Source of the DNA: a virus
Virus record (IMG/VR): IMGVR_UViG_3300042486_001390
Span: 26,565 to 90,564 of that record
DNA length: 64,000 bases
Reading direction: 5' to 3' (one strand)
The notes below the pieces were generated by a model. That model was given only the letters and a program-made list of their open reading frames with translations. It ran no database searches and had not been told where the DNA came from. Both the position numbers and the translations under genes were made by a program. Numbering within the stretch: position 1 is the stretch's first letter; each line of letters starts with the position of its first letter. Shown here in pieces: positions 39,456 through 48,534 of the stretch.

Positions 39456-40099
39456 CATTTCGTCCAGCCAAAGTTTAACGAGAGCATATTCTGGGTAGGG
39501 CGTGTTCTGGAATTAGAAAAAACAAAATAACAGCCACAATTAGCCCGACAAGTGCATCTCTCAGTCGGTCGGGGGAGTGTTCCAATAGGCTGCCAACCGG
39601 CACTTTCATAAAAAAGACACTCCTGGCAAGATTCTTTTTTGGTAATTATTCTCTTTTCCCACTTGTTGACTAGAGCGTGTCCTCTCCTGTTTCCCTCTTC
39701 AAAAGCTTCCCTCGACTTGGCAACGTACTGTTTAGAGCGGTTGATTATTTGAGCCTCTGATTGAGTACCAAGAATAATATCACGGGAAAACTTTCTCAAT
39801 CGTGCGTATTGTGTTCTAAGCATCTGACCAATTCTGCCATAGTCAGAAGCGTTCATATCAGGCTTGCCAACTCGATAAAGCTGAATAGTTAGGTTTTTAA
39901 TCTCGAAAGACATTTTCTCTTCCCACTCACTAACAGTTATTTTTTTTTCTAAAAGGTCACGGGTAAGTTTATCTGTTTTTTGGATACGGGCATTAATAGT
40001 TTGTTGGGAGATTTGCCTAACTTTTTCAGTAGAGACAAATCTTCCCGTTCTATTGTCTCGATAGCGTCGGGTTGCGGGATTAAAAGAAAAATCACTCAT
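39455..40099 (-). CDS. MuF-like minor head protein
   Basis: 214 residues. The helical N-terminus (RQISQQTINARIQKTDKLTRDLLEKKIT) is followed by a C-terminal region ECQECLFYESAGWQPIGTLPRPTERCTCRANCGCYF, matching the Cys-rich end of MuF-type head proteins (C..C......gW.PiG.LP....C.C..nC.C). Such proteins are packaged with DNA or join portal and head. Located upstream of protease, as usual. Confidence 0.75.
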   Translation of the reverse strand: MSDFSFNPATRRYRDNRTGRFVSTEKVRQISQQTINARIQKTDKLTRDLLEKKITVSEWEEKMSFEIKNLTIQLYRVGKPDMNASDYGRIGQMLRTQYARLRKFSRDIILGTQSEAQIINRSKQYVAKSREAFEEGNRRGHALVNKWEKRIITKKESCQECLFYESAGWQPIGTLPRPTERCTCRANCGCYFVFSNSRTRPTQNMLSLNFGWTK

Positions 40100-40262
40100 A
40101 ACTTATTTCAGGTTCTAATAGGTTTTTAAATTCATCATCCGGAGGTTTCTTTTTCCAGTCATCGATAGCTTTTTGAATGTCATCGGCTGTTACTTCCGCT
40201 CTCTCTAGTAATCGACCAATTGGCTGTAAGTTTTTATCTTCTGGGTTAAATTTATCTGTCAT
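40092..40262 (-). CDS. Small hypothetical head-module protein (56 aa)
   Basis: Starts ATG 40262 behind TTAGGAGATAAATAAT. Acidic-basic helices (IGRLLERAEVTADDIQKAIDDWKKKPPDDEFKNLLEP). Its stop overlaps the MuF start by eight bases. Possibly a head-associated peptide. Confidence 0.6.
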   Translation of the reverse strand: MTDKFNPEDKNLQPIGRLLERAEVTADDIQKAIDDWKKKPPDDEFKNLLEPEISYE

Positions 40263-40263
40263 A

Positions 40264-40488
40264 TTATTTATCTCCTAATCCGTCATAAACTAATTCTTGG
40301 GTTTTTTCTGATTTATTGAGTTTAGCTTTTAGGTTACGGTTTTTAATTTCTAACATTTTTACCTTTAATTTTAATGTTTCATAATCAAACATCAGGTTAT
40401 CGTATGAGTTGGTTAATTCGGCGTATTCGGCTCTCAAGTCTTCTATACTCAAATCTTCGATAATAGCGTCAAAGTTATTGTTATTCAT
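40264..40488 (-). CDS. Coiled-coil small protein (74 aa)
   Basis: LRAEYAELTNSYDNLMFDYETLKLKVKMLEIKNRNLKAKLNKSE is one long coiled coil. One base from the next gene. A scaffold-like or accessory function is possible. Confidence 0.55.
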   Translation of the reverse strand: MNNNNFDAIIEDLSIEDLRAEYAELTNSYDNLMFDYETLKLKVKMLEIKNRNLKAKLNKSEKTQELVYDGLGDK

Positions 40489-40510
40489 GAATTTTCTCTT
40501 TAAATTAAAT

Positions 40511-40537
40511 AATAACTCTTGACGGTCAAGAGTTATT
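40511..40537. terminator. 13-bp hairpin
   Basis: AATAACTCTTGAC/GTCAAGAGTTATT with a single-base centre, followed by TTTCTT on the plus side. It lies between two small minus genes and may attenuate leftward transcription. Confidence 0.45.
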
Positions 40538-40595
40538 TCTTGTCAGTTCCCTAATCCACTTACGCTTCTGTTTCTGCTTTGTTAAGTTCGCCGAT

Positions 40596-40715
40596 CTAAG
40601 CTTTTAGCTTAGACACCTCATCTTTTAAAGCTTCAATAACCTCCAATCCGGTCATATTGGCGACTAGAACATTATCATTAGAATCGGAAACAACATAAGC
40701 TTTTAGATTTGTCAT
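40596..40715 (-). CDS. Small protein ending at a suspicious in-frame amber
   Basis: 39 residues from ATG 40715 (AGAGGTAATT upstream): MTNLKAYVVSDSNDNVLVANMTG... LKDEVSKLKA then TAG. Reading past the TAG gives 12 more sensible codons (IGELNKAETEA) to TAA at 40560, continuing the helix. One base change (CAG to TAG) would explain it. TAG is a normal stop elsewhere here, so recoding is unlikely. Confidence 0.55.
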   Translation of the reverse strand: MTNLKAYVVSDSNDNVLVANMTGLEVIEALKDEVSKLKA

Positions 40716-40749
40716 AATTACCTCTTGGCTTTACTGTATTTTATCAAAT

Positions 40750-42159
40750 TTAAAACAGTTTTAACTGTAATGGAGAATTATCTATTATTTCCTCTATCGG
40801 TTCATCTGGAATAGGTTCTATAGGTTGGTCTAATCTATTACAGGCTATCTGATAATATTCTAGTTCTTTCTCGATACAGATATAATTTCTACCAAGTTCT
40901 TTACAGGCTAATGCAGTAGTGCCAGAACCACAAAAAGGGTCGAGGACTATCCCACCCGGCGGTAATCCTAATGTGATCAGATATTTCATTAATGCTAGTG
41001 GTTTTACCGTAGGATGAGTATTACCTTCACCGCGTTCGGATTTACTAGCCTTAGCGCAGTAGAAAAAGCGGGCAGCAGAGCCTGAGTCACCGTATGTTTC
41101 AGCGATATGGTCTGTCTTGCTTCCGAAGAGAGGCTTGCTGGTTCGTATCTGTCCCTCTTTCATCTTTCCGCTTTTTGTCTCAGGAAACAACTCCACCACC
41201 TCCTTGCTGCCGTCGTGGATCAGGTTGGCAGGCCAGCGGCCTTGTGTAGTTATTTTACCCGTTCGATTACTGCCACCAGTGTCGTAACTTGATCTGTTTC
41301 TATCACGTTCAACACCATTGATGAAAACTGGCTTACCTTCACACTCCACACGACACCCATCGATATTAATCCCCCCAGTTCCCCACTGTAGGACATTTTC
41401 AGCAACCGTGCCAGTGAGAGGTTTACGAGCCACAATGATTGGTTCAAAGGCTGGTTTTAGAGCAGTCCCCCAGCCTTGCCATTGTTTTGCTTCGGGTGTG
41501 GCGGGGGCGGTAATGACTAGGTTTTGGCGTTGGCCGGTGTAAGTGTTCGGGAGCGGGACTCCGACTTGGTGCGACCAAGCAGATTGCCCCACCACCTCGC
41601 GCTTGGCTTCGATTCGCTGCACTAGCTCATCAACCCATGCTGGAACCTCGCCACAGTGCGGCCGAACCAGATCCCACAGGGCATCAGTGGGGATCGCAGG
41701 TTGGCTGGCCGCTGTCAAATAATGGCTGCCCATGTTGGTATCGGTAATCTGATCAAGCTGCCGCGCAGTAAGCCCCGTAGTCCTCATCCAGGCCGTGAAC
41801 TTGTGTAGTCGGCTCGTTTCGCCGTTGCACTTATCAATTGCCTTGCTCACATCCAGCGACTTAGGGAACCCCGACCCATAGACCCACATAATGGTATCTC
41901 TGATTTCCCAACCAGCGTCCTCGATTGCTACTGCCAATCGGTGAAAAGTACGAGTCCCACCAAAAGCAAATAGGTGCGCTCCTGGTTTAGCGACTCGTAA
42001 AGCTTCAATCCAAAACTGTACACCAGGTACATCATGATCCCAATTTTTCCCCATGAACGAAAGTCCATAAGGAGGATCGGTTAGGATTAAATCAATAGAA
42101 CCATCAGGAATAGTTTTTAAAACCTCAAGACAATCACCGTGAATAATTTGATTAATCAT
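40750..42159 (-). CDS. DNA N4-cytosine or N6-adenine methyltransferase
   Basis: 469 residues. LILTDPPYGLSFMGKNWDHD carries the DPPY catalytic motif near residue 31, VAKPGAHLFAFGG follows, and VLDPFCGSGTTALACKELGRNYICIEKE is the AdoMet-binding motif near the C-terminus, an N-terminal-catalytic (beta-class) order. Residues about 110-215 are a GC-rich insertion (HKFTAWMRTTGLTARQLDQITDTNMGSHYLTAASQ) typical of phage versions. Probably protects phage DNA from restriction. Overlaps the portal gene by eight bases. Confidence 0.88.
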   Translation of the reverse strand: MINQIIHGDCLEVLKTIPDGSIDLILTDPPYGLSFMGKNWDHDVPGVQFWIEALRVAKPGAHLFAFGGTRTFHRLAVAIEDAGWEIRDTIMWVYGSGFPKSLDVSKAIDKCNGETSRLHKFTAWMRTTGLTARQLDQITDTNMGSHYLTAASQPAIPTDALWDLVRPHCGEVPAWVDELVQRIEAKREVVGQSAWSHQVGVPLPNTYTGQRQNLVITAPATPEAKQWQGWGTALKPAFEPIIVARKPLTGTVAENVLQWGTGGINIDGCRVECEGKPVFINGVERDRNRSSYDTGGSNRTGKITTQGRWPANLIHDGSKEVVELFPETKSGKMKEGQIRTSKPLFGSKTDHIAETYGDSGSAARFFYCAKASKSERGEGNTHPTVKPLALMKYLITLGLPPGGIVLDPFCGSGTTALACKELGRNYICIEKELEYYQIACNRLDQPIEPIPDEPIEEIIDNSPLQLKLF

Positions 42160-43426
42160 TTTGATTTATATTTAGTTTCTTAACAGGTTGTTTATTAGTT
42201 TCTTCATCGGTTAAATCAGAGCCAGTGTCTTCAACCTCCCCTCCTGATAGACCATCTATAGACTCACTCCATTCTGGCCACAGTATCCGATATTTATTTC
42301 TAGCATTTTCGGTATAAAAATCTAATCCTTTTCTGAGAATGATTTCTGTGTCAATTACCTGTTTAATAGCACCACTAAGAAGCTGACACCATTCTAATCT
42401 CATCCTAGAATAGCGACGATCAGGCGACCGGGATAACTCTTTAGTTCCCCCTTTTGATTCTAATCCTGGGAAGAAATAGGTCGGGAATCCAGGGATAATT
42501 AGCTTGTACCGGCATTGTAAAAGAGTATCAATTAATCCTGTTAAATCAGAGTTAAAATTAGTCATTTTGCGAATATCTTGCCCAGGATAGCTGAGAATAT
42601 GATCGGTTATAATGCCACTTTTTCTACGGATTTCTAATTCTCGCTCATAAATTCTTTCTTGCTCGGTAGAAATACCTGGCATAATATGAAGAGTCGGAGA
42701 AACTCCTAAGTCATTGGATGCCCTAATCAAATTATCGAAAGCCTGTTTAACATCAGCCCAAGCATCTAAAGAAGCTAACCAAAGAGAGCGACCATAAAGA
42801 AAATCAGGTTCATGGCGAATATGGCAGATTTTATAGGGTTCAAAAAAATAATCAGGGTCAGACTCCGAAACGTATTTTCTTTGCTCAAATCCTATTAATT
42901 CCCCTTGATCTGTTTCTTTTCTAAACATCTCAAAGGTAGGTAAATAAAGAGTCTTTGCTACACCAAAATCTTTAGACTTGTTGGCAGATAGCCCTTCTCG
43001 TTCAATGCCTAACTCTAGAAAACATTCTCCCTTCCCCAATGCCCATCTTAACGCTTTCTTGAGTCTATCCCCACCAATCATGTAGGTTGAAAAATTCTGC
43101 CTTCTTAACCTAATATCTTCTGCAATGGCAAACACTTCTGGGCTAATAGGAGTTTCTTCATCATCAAGGGTTTTGGCTACTACCCATCCCTGATCGTCTC
43201 CATCGTCAGATGCAAAGGTATCAGAAGCGGCCATGTTTAAGGCGTGAATTACCTCGTAACACCATTGATTAAGTTCGATTAATTCTCTTGATATTCTCGG
43301 ATCACGGATAGGATTTTCCGTAATCTCCAAATCGTAGCGACGTGATACTGACACGATCCCTGGTGAGGTAAGGGATCGCTGAGAACCTCTTAATGTTTGA
43401 TCATCCTTTTTCTTCTTTTTTGCCAT
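42152..43426 (-). CDS. Portal protein
   Basis: 424 residues. SRRYDLEITENPIRDPRISRELIELNQWCYEVIHALNMAASD, then LKKALRWALGKGECFLELGIEREGL and EPYKICHIRHEPDFLYGRSLWLASLDAW, and an arginine-rich helix near the end (RSPDRRYSRMRLEWCQLL). These fit portal proteins (chain of helices, F/YG.Sl). It lies at the upstream end of the head operon. It forms the dodecameric DNA channel. Confidence 0.75.
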   Translation of the reverse strand: MAKKKKKDDQTLRGSQRSLTSPGIVSVSRRYDLEITENPIRDPRISRELIELNQWCYEVIHALNMAASDTFASDDGDDQGWVVAKTLDDEETPISPEVFAIAEDIRLRRQNFSTYMIGGDRLKKALRWALGKGECFLELGIEREGLSANKSKDFGVAKTLYLPTFEMFRKETDQGELIGFEQRKYVSESDPDYFFEPYKICHIRHEPDFLYGRSLWLASLDAWADVKQAFDNLIRASNDLGVSPTLHIMPGISTEQERIYERELEIRRKSGIITDHILSYPGQDIRKMTNFNSDLTGLIDTLLQCRYKLIIPGFPTYFFPGLESKGGTKELSRSPDRRYSRMRLEWCQLLSGAIKQVIDTEIILRKGLDFYTENARNKYRILWPEWSESIDGLSGGEVEDTGSDLTDEETNKQPVKKLNINQND

Positions 43427-43517
43427 TGGAACTGCCGTGTACTATTTCTATGATATAAGAAAAACAGACCATTTTGTTGATGGCCTGCCTTAAATCACCC
43501 AAGGAGAAATCTAAATA

Positions 43518-43784
43518 TTAAAAAAATCTATCAAATGTCCCATCGCTTCGCAAAACGCTTCTTTCGTCAATGTCATCACTGGAAAAAAATAAATCAGTAG
43601 TTAACGCTTCCATTAAAGCCTTAGCCGCAACATTAGATATTGTGATTCCCACTTTTGAAGTCACATCCATTATACAGTAATTCTCTAGGAGACAGTAAGT
43701 AATTGTAATAATCTCGTAACAGTTAACAAATTCTGGATGACCTTCTACTGTCTCTAGTATTAACGGACGAAATTCTTTTCTCAT
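43518..43784 (-). CDS. Small hypothetical protein (88 aa)
   Basis: FVNCYEIITITYCLLENYCIMDVTSKVGITISNVAAKALMEAL is beta/alpha with three Cys. It has its own consensus promoter at 43807-43835, so it is expressed independently between lysis and portal genes. Function unknown. Confidence 0.5.
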   Translation of the reverse strand: MRKEFRPLILETVEGHPEFVNCYEIITITYCLLENYCIMDVTSKVGITISNVAAKALMEALTTDLFFSSDDIDERSVLRSDGTFDRFF

Positions 43785-43806
43785 GACAACCTCTGGCTTT
43801 AACTAA

Positions 43807-43835
43807 ATATTACAGGTTACTTTTTGAATTGTCAA
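43807..43835 (-). promoter_or_regulatory. Minus-strand consensus promoter
   Basis: TTGACA-N17-TAATAT. Its TTGACAATTC start is also found at 54934-54962 and 62606-62634 (TTGACAATTCTAG). Confidence 0.85.
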
Positions 43836-43839
43836 GATT

Positions 43840-44598
43840 CTAGATAAATTTTAAAGCCCTCTCATAATATCGTTTTCTTTCGGCTAGTCCATTTGTACCA
43901 CCGTTGACACGACGGGTAATTTGTTCAACGGTTGCCCCACGGTCACACAGTTCGTTCATTTTGTTATTTTGCCACCAAAACCCAGAAGGTAAAAACAAAT
44001 ATCTTTCGCTAACATATCGCCACCCTTCCATAATACGCTGATCGCCTATATAGTTAGCAAATGCCTGATAATTGGACCTGCCGGTCATTTGGAGAGCATC
44101 TACACCTCTGAACTTTTTGCCGTCACCAGGTCTGGTATTCCCTAAGTCTTTTCGTCCTTCATAATTTGAGCCGTCGTGGATTTCTACCAGGTAACGTAAT
44201 CCTGCTGATTCATGAGCTATTTGGCTTAAAAAATGTCGAACTCTTTGCACTGTGGTAATGTCAAATCTCTTAAGGCACTCATCTAATTTTTGAAACTGAA
44301 AATCAGTAATTTTATCGTTAAGCCTGTCAAACACACCCTCAACTTGATCCTTGCGGACTATAGAGGGATTAGGGTCGTCAAAGTGACCAACAAAAGCGTA
44401 CCAATTAAATTTACCCTCAATCGGGGGCTTTACTTCTAGCAAATAGTGATTTTTTTCTCTTTTGATAATCTGATTATAAATCACTCTTTGTCCGGCTTTG
44501 ATTGGGATTGTTCTAAAGTCTTGGGGAAGACTTTCAGAACTAGAGTCAATTAAGTGCGATTTTAAAATAGTGTTGCGATTTGCTGTTAGGGATTTCAT
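43840..44598 (-). CDS. GH19 endolysin
   Basis: 252 residues. FLSQIAHESAGLRYLVEIHDGSNYEGRKDLGNTRPGDGKKFRGVDALQMTGRSNY is the glycoside hydrolase family 19 catalytic core, with the acid in AHESAG; later VEQITRRVNGGTNGLAERKRYYERAL closes it. The N-terminal 85 residues (IKAGQRVIYNQIIKREKNHYLLEVKPP) look like an SH3-type wall-binding segment. It cleaves peptidoglycan at lysis. The holin candidate lies next upstream. Confidence 0.9.
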   Translation of the reverse strand: MKSLTANRNTILKSHLIDSSSESLPQDFRTIPIKAGQRVIYNQIIKREKNHYLLEVKPPIEGKFNWYAFVGHFDDPNPSIVRKDQVEGVFDRLNDKITDFQFQKLDECLKRFDITTVQRVRHFLSQIAHESAGLRYLVEIHDGSNYEGRKDLGNTRPGDGKKFRGVDALQMTGRSNYQAFANYIGDQRIMEGWRYVSERYLFLPSGFWWQNNKMNELCDRGATVEQITRRVNGGTNGLAERKRYYERALKFI

Positions 44599-44634
44599 GA
44601 TAGTTTATTCAACAAGATTAATAATTTTATCAAC

Positions 44635-45072
44635 TTAAGATTTAGTCTTAAGTTGCTGTTCGATTAAAGTAAGACGATGATCTATATCTTCCTGTTTAGC
44701 TCTCATTGTCTCAATTTGCCTTTGATTATTTGATAAAGATTTTTGTTCATTTTCTATAATCGCCAATCTTATAGATAAATCTAAAGTCAATTTATCCAAT
44801 CGATCCATGCTTGTGGAGATTTTATCAACGACTTTATCAACCATTTTTTCGATTCTTACTTCTAGCGTCTCCATTTGAGCAGCCGTGTGTTTTATTGTGT
44901 TATTATCCAACTCTTGTGCTTCTGATTTTGATTTTAAAGCAAGATATACTACAAAAATCCCCCCGACTGAAATAAGGATGCTAAGTATAGAGCTAATATC
45001 AGAAAACGTTAGTCGTGCTGGTTGCGGTTCGTTATAAGGTGCTGGTGTAGAAACAATAAAAAAGTAGTTCAT
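44635..45072 (-). CDS. Membrane-anchored coiled-coil protein (holin/spanin candidate)
   Basis: 145 residues. One transmembrane span near residues 25-47 (ISSILSILISVGGIFVVYLAL), then a long coiled coil (MDRLDKLTLDLSIRLAIIENEQKSLSNNQRQIETM). Adjacent to the endolysin, a position used by holins and by hemolysin-XhlA-type proteins with the same layout. Role inferred from position and architecture. Confidence 0.6.
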   Translation of the reverse strand: MNYFFIVSTPAPYNEPQPARLTFSDISSILSILISVGGIFVVYLALKSKSEAQELDNNTIKHTAAQMETLEVRIEKMVDKVVDKISTSMDRLDKLTLDLSIRLAIIENEQKSLSNNQRQIETMRAKQEDIDHRLTLIEQQLKTKS

Positions 45073-45141
45073 GGTAAACTGAATTTATTTTATATTTTAT
45101 ACTGTAAATATTTTTTTGATGATTAATTTTTTTAGAAAAAC

Positions 45142-46872
45142 TTAGCTTTGCTTTGGAGAGCTTAACAAAAAGTCATTTCCAGGCATAAAGTTGCCAAAAC
45201 TGGGGATATTTCCAAAATTTATAGCATTATTCCAAGTGTTTTTGCAAGTATTGTAAGTTTTGTCACAGCCAGCAGTAAGGATTACGCCGTCGTGGGTAGC
45301 TACGGGGCCAGGTGCTTCAGTAAATAACTGAATTTGAGTTTTACCTCCAAATATTGGAACAGTTCGGTAAATTGCGTAAGTAGCTGATTTATTTGCTCCG
45401 TCTGTAAATGTACATTTTCCCCAAGCGAGATTTTGGTATTCTCCCCACACCTCAAATTCCCTCCGACTAGCAACATTAGCTACTTGAGTTTCGTAAAATG
45501 GTACTTGTTTACGGCATCCTGAGTTATCACCGTTATCCTGTCCAAAAGCCCATTGGCAAAAAGGTGATGTTTTTTCATCTCTACTTTGCCTTAAATTAAT
45601 ACTAGAGCCAGTAAGATTTTCAAGTGTATAGCTTTCGCTACCAAGTGATTTAATTTCTCCCACATAACCTATTTGTATTTGCTCGTCTGGAATATCTAAA
45701 AGTGAATTAGGTAGGTTTCTCCAATCAACAACTGCTGTGATAATTCGAGCTTCTCTAAATCTATCAGAAAAAAGTAAATTTTCGTCAATATTATCACTAA
45801 AAGCACCTCTATATTCCTGATTATCCGATTGTATTCCTAATTGCTTTTCTATTGCAGTCGGATCAAGAGCTTGCTTTGCCCGAAATACTACCCCACCAAT
45901 TGTTAAGTCTTGGGAAAAATTTGTATAACCAAGCTTTTCTCCGTTTGTAAGTTCAATTAAAACGCAATAACACAGCGTTAAAACAGGATTTGCAAAAGAA
46001 TCTTCTAACCCTGAATCTTGTTGTATTCCCTCAGTAAATCTCCTTATCTGTAATTCTCCAAGTGAATAAATCTGTAAAGAGGATTGGTTCTGGTAGCTCA
46101 AAGAGACAGAGTTGAATCGGGACAAAATTGATAAATCGTTAACTAAATCAGGATAACGAAATGTCGCTCCTGAACCTTTGGCGCACAACCACAAGGCAAT
46201 CAAATAATCAATATCTTTTTGAGATAAAGTTCTTCTTTGCTGTAAAGAGCTAATGTCAGAGGGAATATTTCTCCGAGAAAATCTTTTTCTTTCTCCACTA
46301 GATAAGCTAATAATATTTGTCTCAAATTTAGGAGAAATTGTACACCTTTTAGTCAAATTTAAATTAAAATCGTGATTTAAGTCTGAAGAAAAAACATCGC
46401 TAGGTAGCAATGCAATTTCAGGCTCAATTCTTGATTCTCGTAAAATTAATTTTGGGATAGAAAAAATAGTGTTATCTCTATTTTTTGTAATAGGTTGATA
46501 ATCTAGTTTGTCTTCTTCAAAATGACACAATACTTTAAAAGTGCCTTCCCAAGTTAACTTGGGGCTACTAAGAGGTGGATTGTTGAAAACTATTTTACCA
46601 GGAGCTACTATATATTCCGACGGTGGTATTTCTGTAGTTCCTTGATAGATTTTTAGGCTGTCAATATCTGGATAAAGAATAGGTCTGTGATGAACGTTGT
46701 CGCCGCAGGAATATTTTTTAATCAAAATAAATTCTGTTTTTACCCCATCGTGTTCTGGGCTAAATATTCCTTCTGTATAGAATTCGGTAGCAAGAGCATT
46801 TCTACTAAACTCTGAATTATCTATATCGAAACGACAATAAACAAAATTACCATTTGGGATAAAAGAAGTCAT
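45142..46872 (-). CDS. Tail-tip protein, fusion of DUF2460-like and DUF2163-like regions
   Basis: 576 residues. The N-terminus contains NGNFVYCRFDIDNSEFSR. Around 230-260 DYLIALWLCAKGSGATFRYPDL resembles the end of DUF2460 tail proteins (fFxax.Gr...Fr..D). Residues 320-570 match DUF2163/BR0599: LTNGEKLGYTNFSQDL, then SPFCQWAFGQDNGDNSGCRKQ, ILTAGCDKTYNTCKNTWNNAINFGNIPSFGNFMPGNDFL. These proteins build the distal tail or hub. In most phages the two are separate genes. Confidence 0.75.
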   Translation of the reverse strand: MTSFIPNGNFVYCRFDIDNSEFSRNALATEFYTEGIFSPEHDGVKTEFILIKKYSCGDNVHHRPILYPDIDSLKIYQGTTEIPPSEYIVAPGKIVFNNPPLSSPKLTWEGTFKVLCHFEEDKLDYQPITKNRDNTIFSIPKLILRESRIEPEIALLPSDVFSSDLNHDFNLNLTKRCTISPKFETNIISLSSGERKRFSRRNIPSDISSLQQRRTLSQKDIDYLIALWLCAKGSGATFRYPDLVNDLSILSRFNSVSLSYQNQSSLQIYSLGELQIRRFTEGIQQDSGLEDSFANPVLTLCYCVLIELTNGEKLGYTNFSQDLTIGGVVFRAKQALDPTAIEKQLGIQSDNQEYRGAFSDNIDENLLFSDRFREARIITAVVDWRNLPNSLLDIPDEQIQIGYVGEIKSLGSESYTLENLTGSSINLRQSRDEKTSPFCQWAFGQDNGDNSGCRKQVPFYETQVANVASRREFEVWGEYQNLAWGKCTFTDGANKSATYAIYRTVPIFGGKTQIQLFTEAPGPVATHDGVILTAGCDKTYNTCKNTWNNAINFGNIPSFGNFMPGNDFLLSSPKQS

Positions 46873-46886
46873 GTTAAAATCGCTGT

Positions 46887-47666
46887 TTATGGTGTTCTAT
46901 CGAATCCTGAGTTATTAATGTCAAAAGTGCAATAAAGAAAAGTACCATCTACCGTATCTACAGGACGCATACTATTAACAATATCATTGCTTAATCGACA
47001 ATAAATTAGCCATTCATAAATTCCTTTTACCTGATAATCAGAAAGGTCACGATAAAGAAAATCTTTTTTTGATCCTTTCATTTCTTCATGAAAGTCGAGA
47101 ATGGCATTTAAATCATCAGATTGTAACGCAGTTCGAGCAAGATTGAACACTCTAATAGGGCTAGACCATCCCACTATTCGTTGTTCTGCCCCTTCTGTGT
47201 TTTCTAGTAAAGAATTAGAAAACTGAATTTCTGTTTGATAGTCTTTATCTGGAATAATAGGAAATTCAGGAATATTTACTGGGTAAGGATCATCAGGAAA
47301 ATCAGTTTGATTAATGACACGAATAATGTCAATTACTGTAACATCATAAGCTAGTTTTTTGGGTTCGTTTACAGTACCAGAATAAGTGTAATTTCTACTG
47401 GTTCTCTCTAAAGGGATTGTGCCGGCAATTAAACCAGTGTAACGAGAGTTGTACTGATTTTCTGGAATAGAGAAAATACTTACTTGTTGACCGTGTTTGC
47501 TAATTATTTTCCAAAATTGACCAAATAGATTAATTCCACCAACAGGCTTTAATGTCGGTTCTTTGTCCCACGAAATTGGTGTACCAGTACGCCAAAATAT
47601 AGGATTATCTTGACTCCCATTTAAGCTTTTTTCTCTAGCAGTTCCAAAAACGTGATAATAGATCAT
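46887..47666 (-). CDS. Tail-tip accessory protein with FLYCTFD module
   Basis: 259 residues. MIYYHVFGTAREKS, FGQFWKIISKHGQQVSIF and VKGIYEWLIYCRLSNDIVNSMRP then DTVDGTFLYCTFDINNSGF. The last 28 residues are encoded by the 86-base segment repeated at 48533-48618. The G-x-F-x-Y-C motif also opens the next gene (45142-46872). Function unknown; probably distal tail. Confidence 0.55.
   Translation of the reverse strand: MIYYHVFGTAREKSLNGSQDNPIFWRTGTPISWDKEPTLKPVGGINLFGQFWKIISKHGQQVSIFSIPENQYNSRYTGLIAGTIPLERTSRNYTYSGTVNEPKKLAYDVTVIDIIRVINQTDFPDDPYPVNIPEFPIIPDKDYQTEIQFSNSLLENTEGAEQRIVGWSSPIRVFNLARTALQSDDLNAILDFHEEMKGSKKDFLYRDLSDYQVKGIYEWLIYCRLSNDIVNSMRPVDTVDGTFLYCTFDINNSGFDRTP
46889..46974. repeat. 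Direct repeat copy 1 (86 bp)
   Basis: Identical to 48533-48618 over 86 bases. Encodes SMRPVDTVDGTFLYCTFDIN-type peptide at the end of two leftward genes. Confidence 0.9.
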
Positions 47667-47667
47667 A

Positions 47668-48534
47668 CTAAACTATCCCTGTAGCCCACACTCTCATTAA
47701 TATTGATTCGTTCCCCATTTTTGCGACACACTTCCAGTAAGGATTATTAGAGCCATCACGATCAACTGCTGTATTTCGATATGTTCCCCCCACAGAAAGA
47801 TTTAAAGAAGATTTTAGAACATTTGGGATATATCCAACGGCTTTATTAGGAGCTACATTATCTCTTAAATAAAATTCTGTTGTATTTGCGCCTGGCGTAG
47901 CGGTTTGACAAGAGACAGGGTAATTGGCAATAGGATCTGGAGTTGTTGCTCCTGGGAACACAAAGTTTTGCCTATCATTCACTCCCAATGATGGACGGCC
48001 GGCCGCTCTTGACTCCAAGCTCGGTCCGTCCGTCCATAAAAAATACGCATTCTGAACAAAAGCCGATTGAGAAAACAAAGGGTCTTTTAGCCATCCGCAA
48101 CTAAAAAAGTGGTGCGCACCACTATTATTATCAACGAAAATACTTAAACTGTGCGAATTTAAAACTGCCCAACAATAAGATAAAGAACGGTCAAAAATAC
48201 TACCAAACAAGTCAAGACAGTCTATTCCACAATATTGGGCATCGGCATCCAGCGTCGTCGAGAAGTTTCCCATGTCCTTACTTATTCCAATACGGTTAAA
48301 TCTAAATTTTGACGCAGTTGCAGGCAAACTTAGTGATTCAAAGCTAACTGGTAAAATTAAATTAAATGTAGTAGAATTTGCGAAAGCGCAAGTTTGTCCA
48401 AAAAAACCATTTATCCAGTTAGCACATTGAGTGCTTGTAAATCCCTGCGACTCCGGGGCCCAATCTAGATTATTAGTTGTCCAGCCATAATAAGAATTGC
48501 CGGCGTTGTCATTATTAATTAAAGGTAAGTTCAT
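47668..48534 (-). CDS. Tail-tip accessory protein (288 aa)
   Basis: Aromatic and Ser-rich beta protein (FGQTCAFANSTTFNLILPVSF, DADAQYCGIDCLDLFGSIFDRS, GAHHFFSCGWLKDPLF), with many Cys residues. ATG 48534 overlaps the stop of the 58-residue gene (ATGA). It was apparently inserted between the two copies of the 86-base repeat. Not recognised. Confidence 0.55.
   Translation of the reverse strand: MNLPLINNDNAGNSYYGWTTNNLDWAPESQGFTSTQCANWINGFFGQTCAFANSTTFNLILPVSFESLSLPATASKFRFNRIGISKDMGNFSTTLDADAQYCGIDCLDLFGSIFDRSLSYCWAVLNSHSLSIFVDNNSGAHHFFSCGWLKDPLFSQSAFVQNAYFLWTDGPSLESRAAGRPSLGVNDRQNFVFPGATTPDPIANYPVSCQTATPGANTTEFYLRDNVAPNKAVGYIPNVLKSSLNLSVGGTYRNTAVDRDGSNNPYWKCVAKMGNESILMRVWATGIV

Noticed and set aside
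39273-39458. 61-residue minus-strand ORF between MuF and protease genes
   Set aside because: Despite an ATGA overlap its composition does not look coding, and the region is better explained as the plus-strand small RNA locus.
40596-40598. Amber codon reassignment (TAG read as Gln)
   Set aside because: TAG ends several normal genes here, including the terminase subunits and the DUF2793 gene, so the standard code is used.
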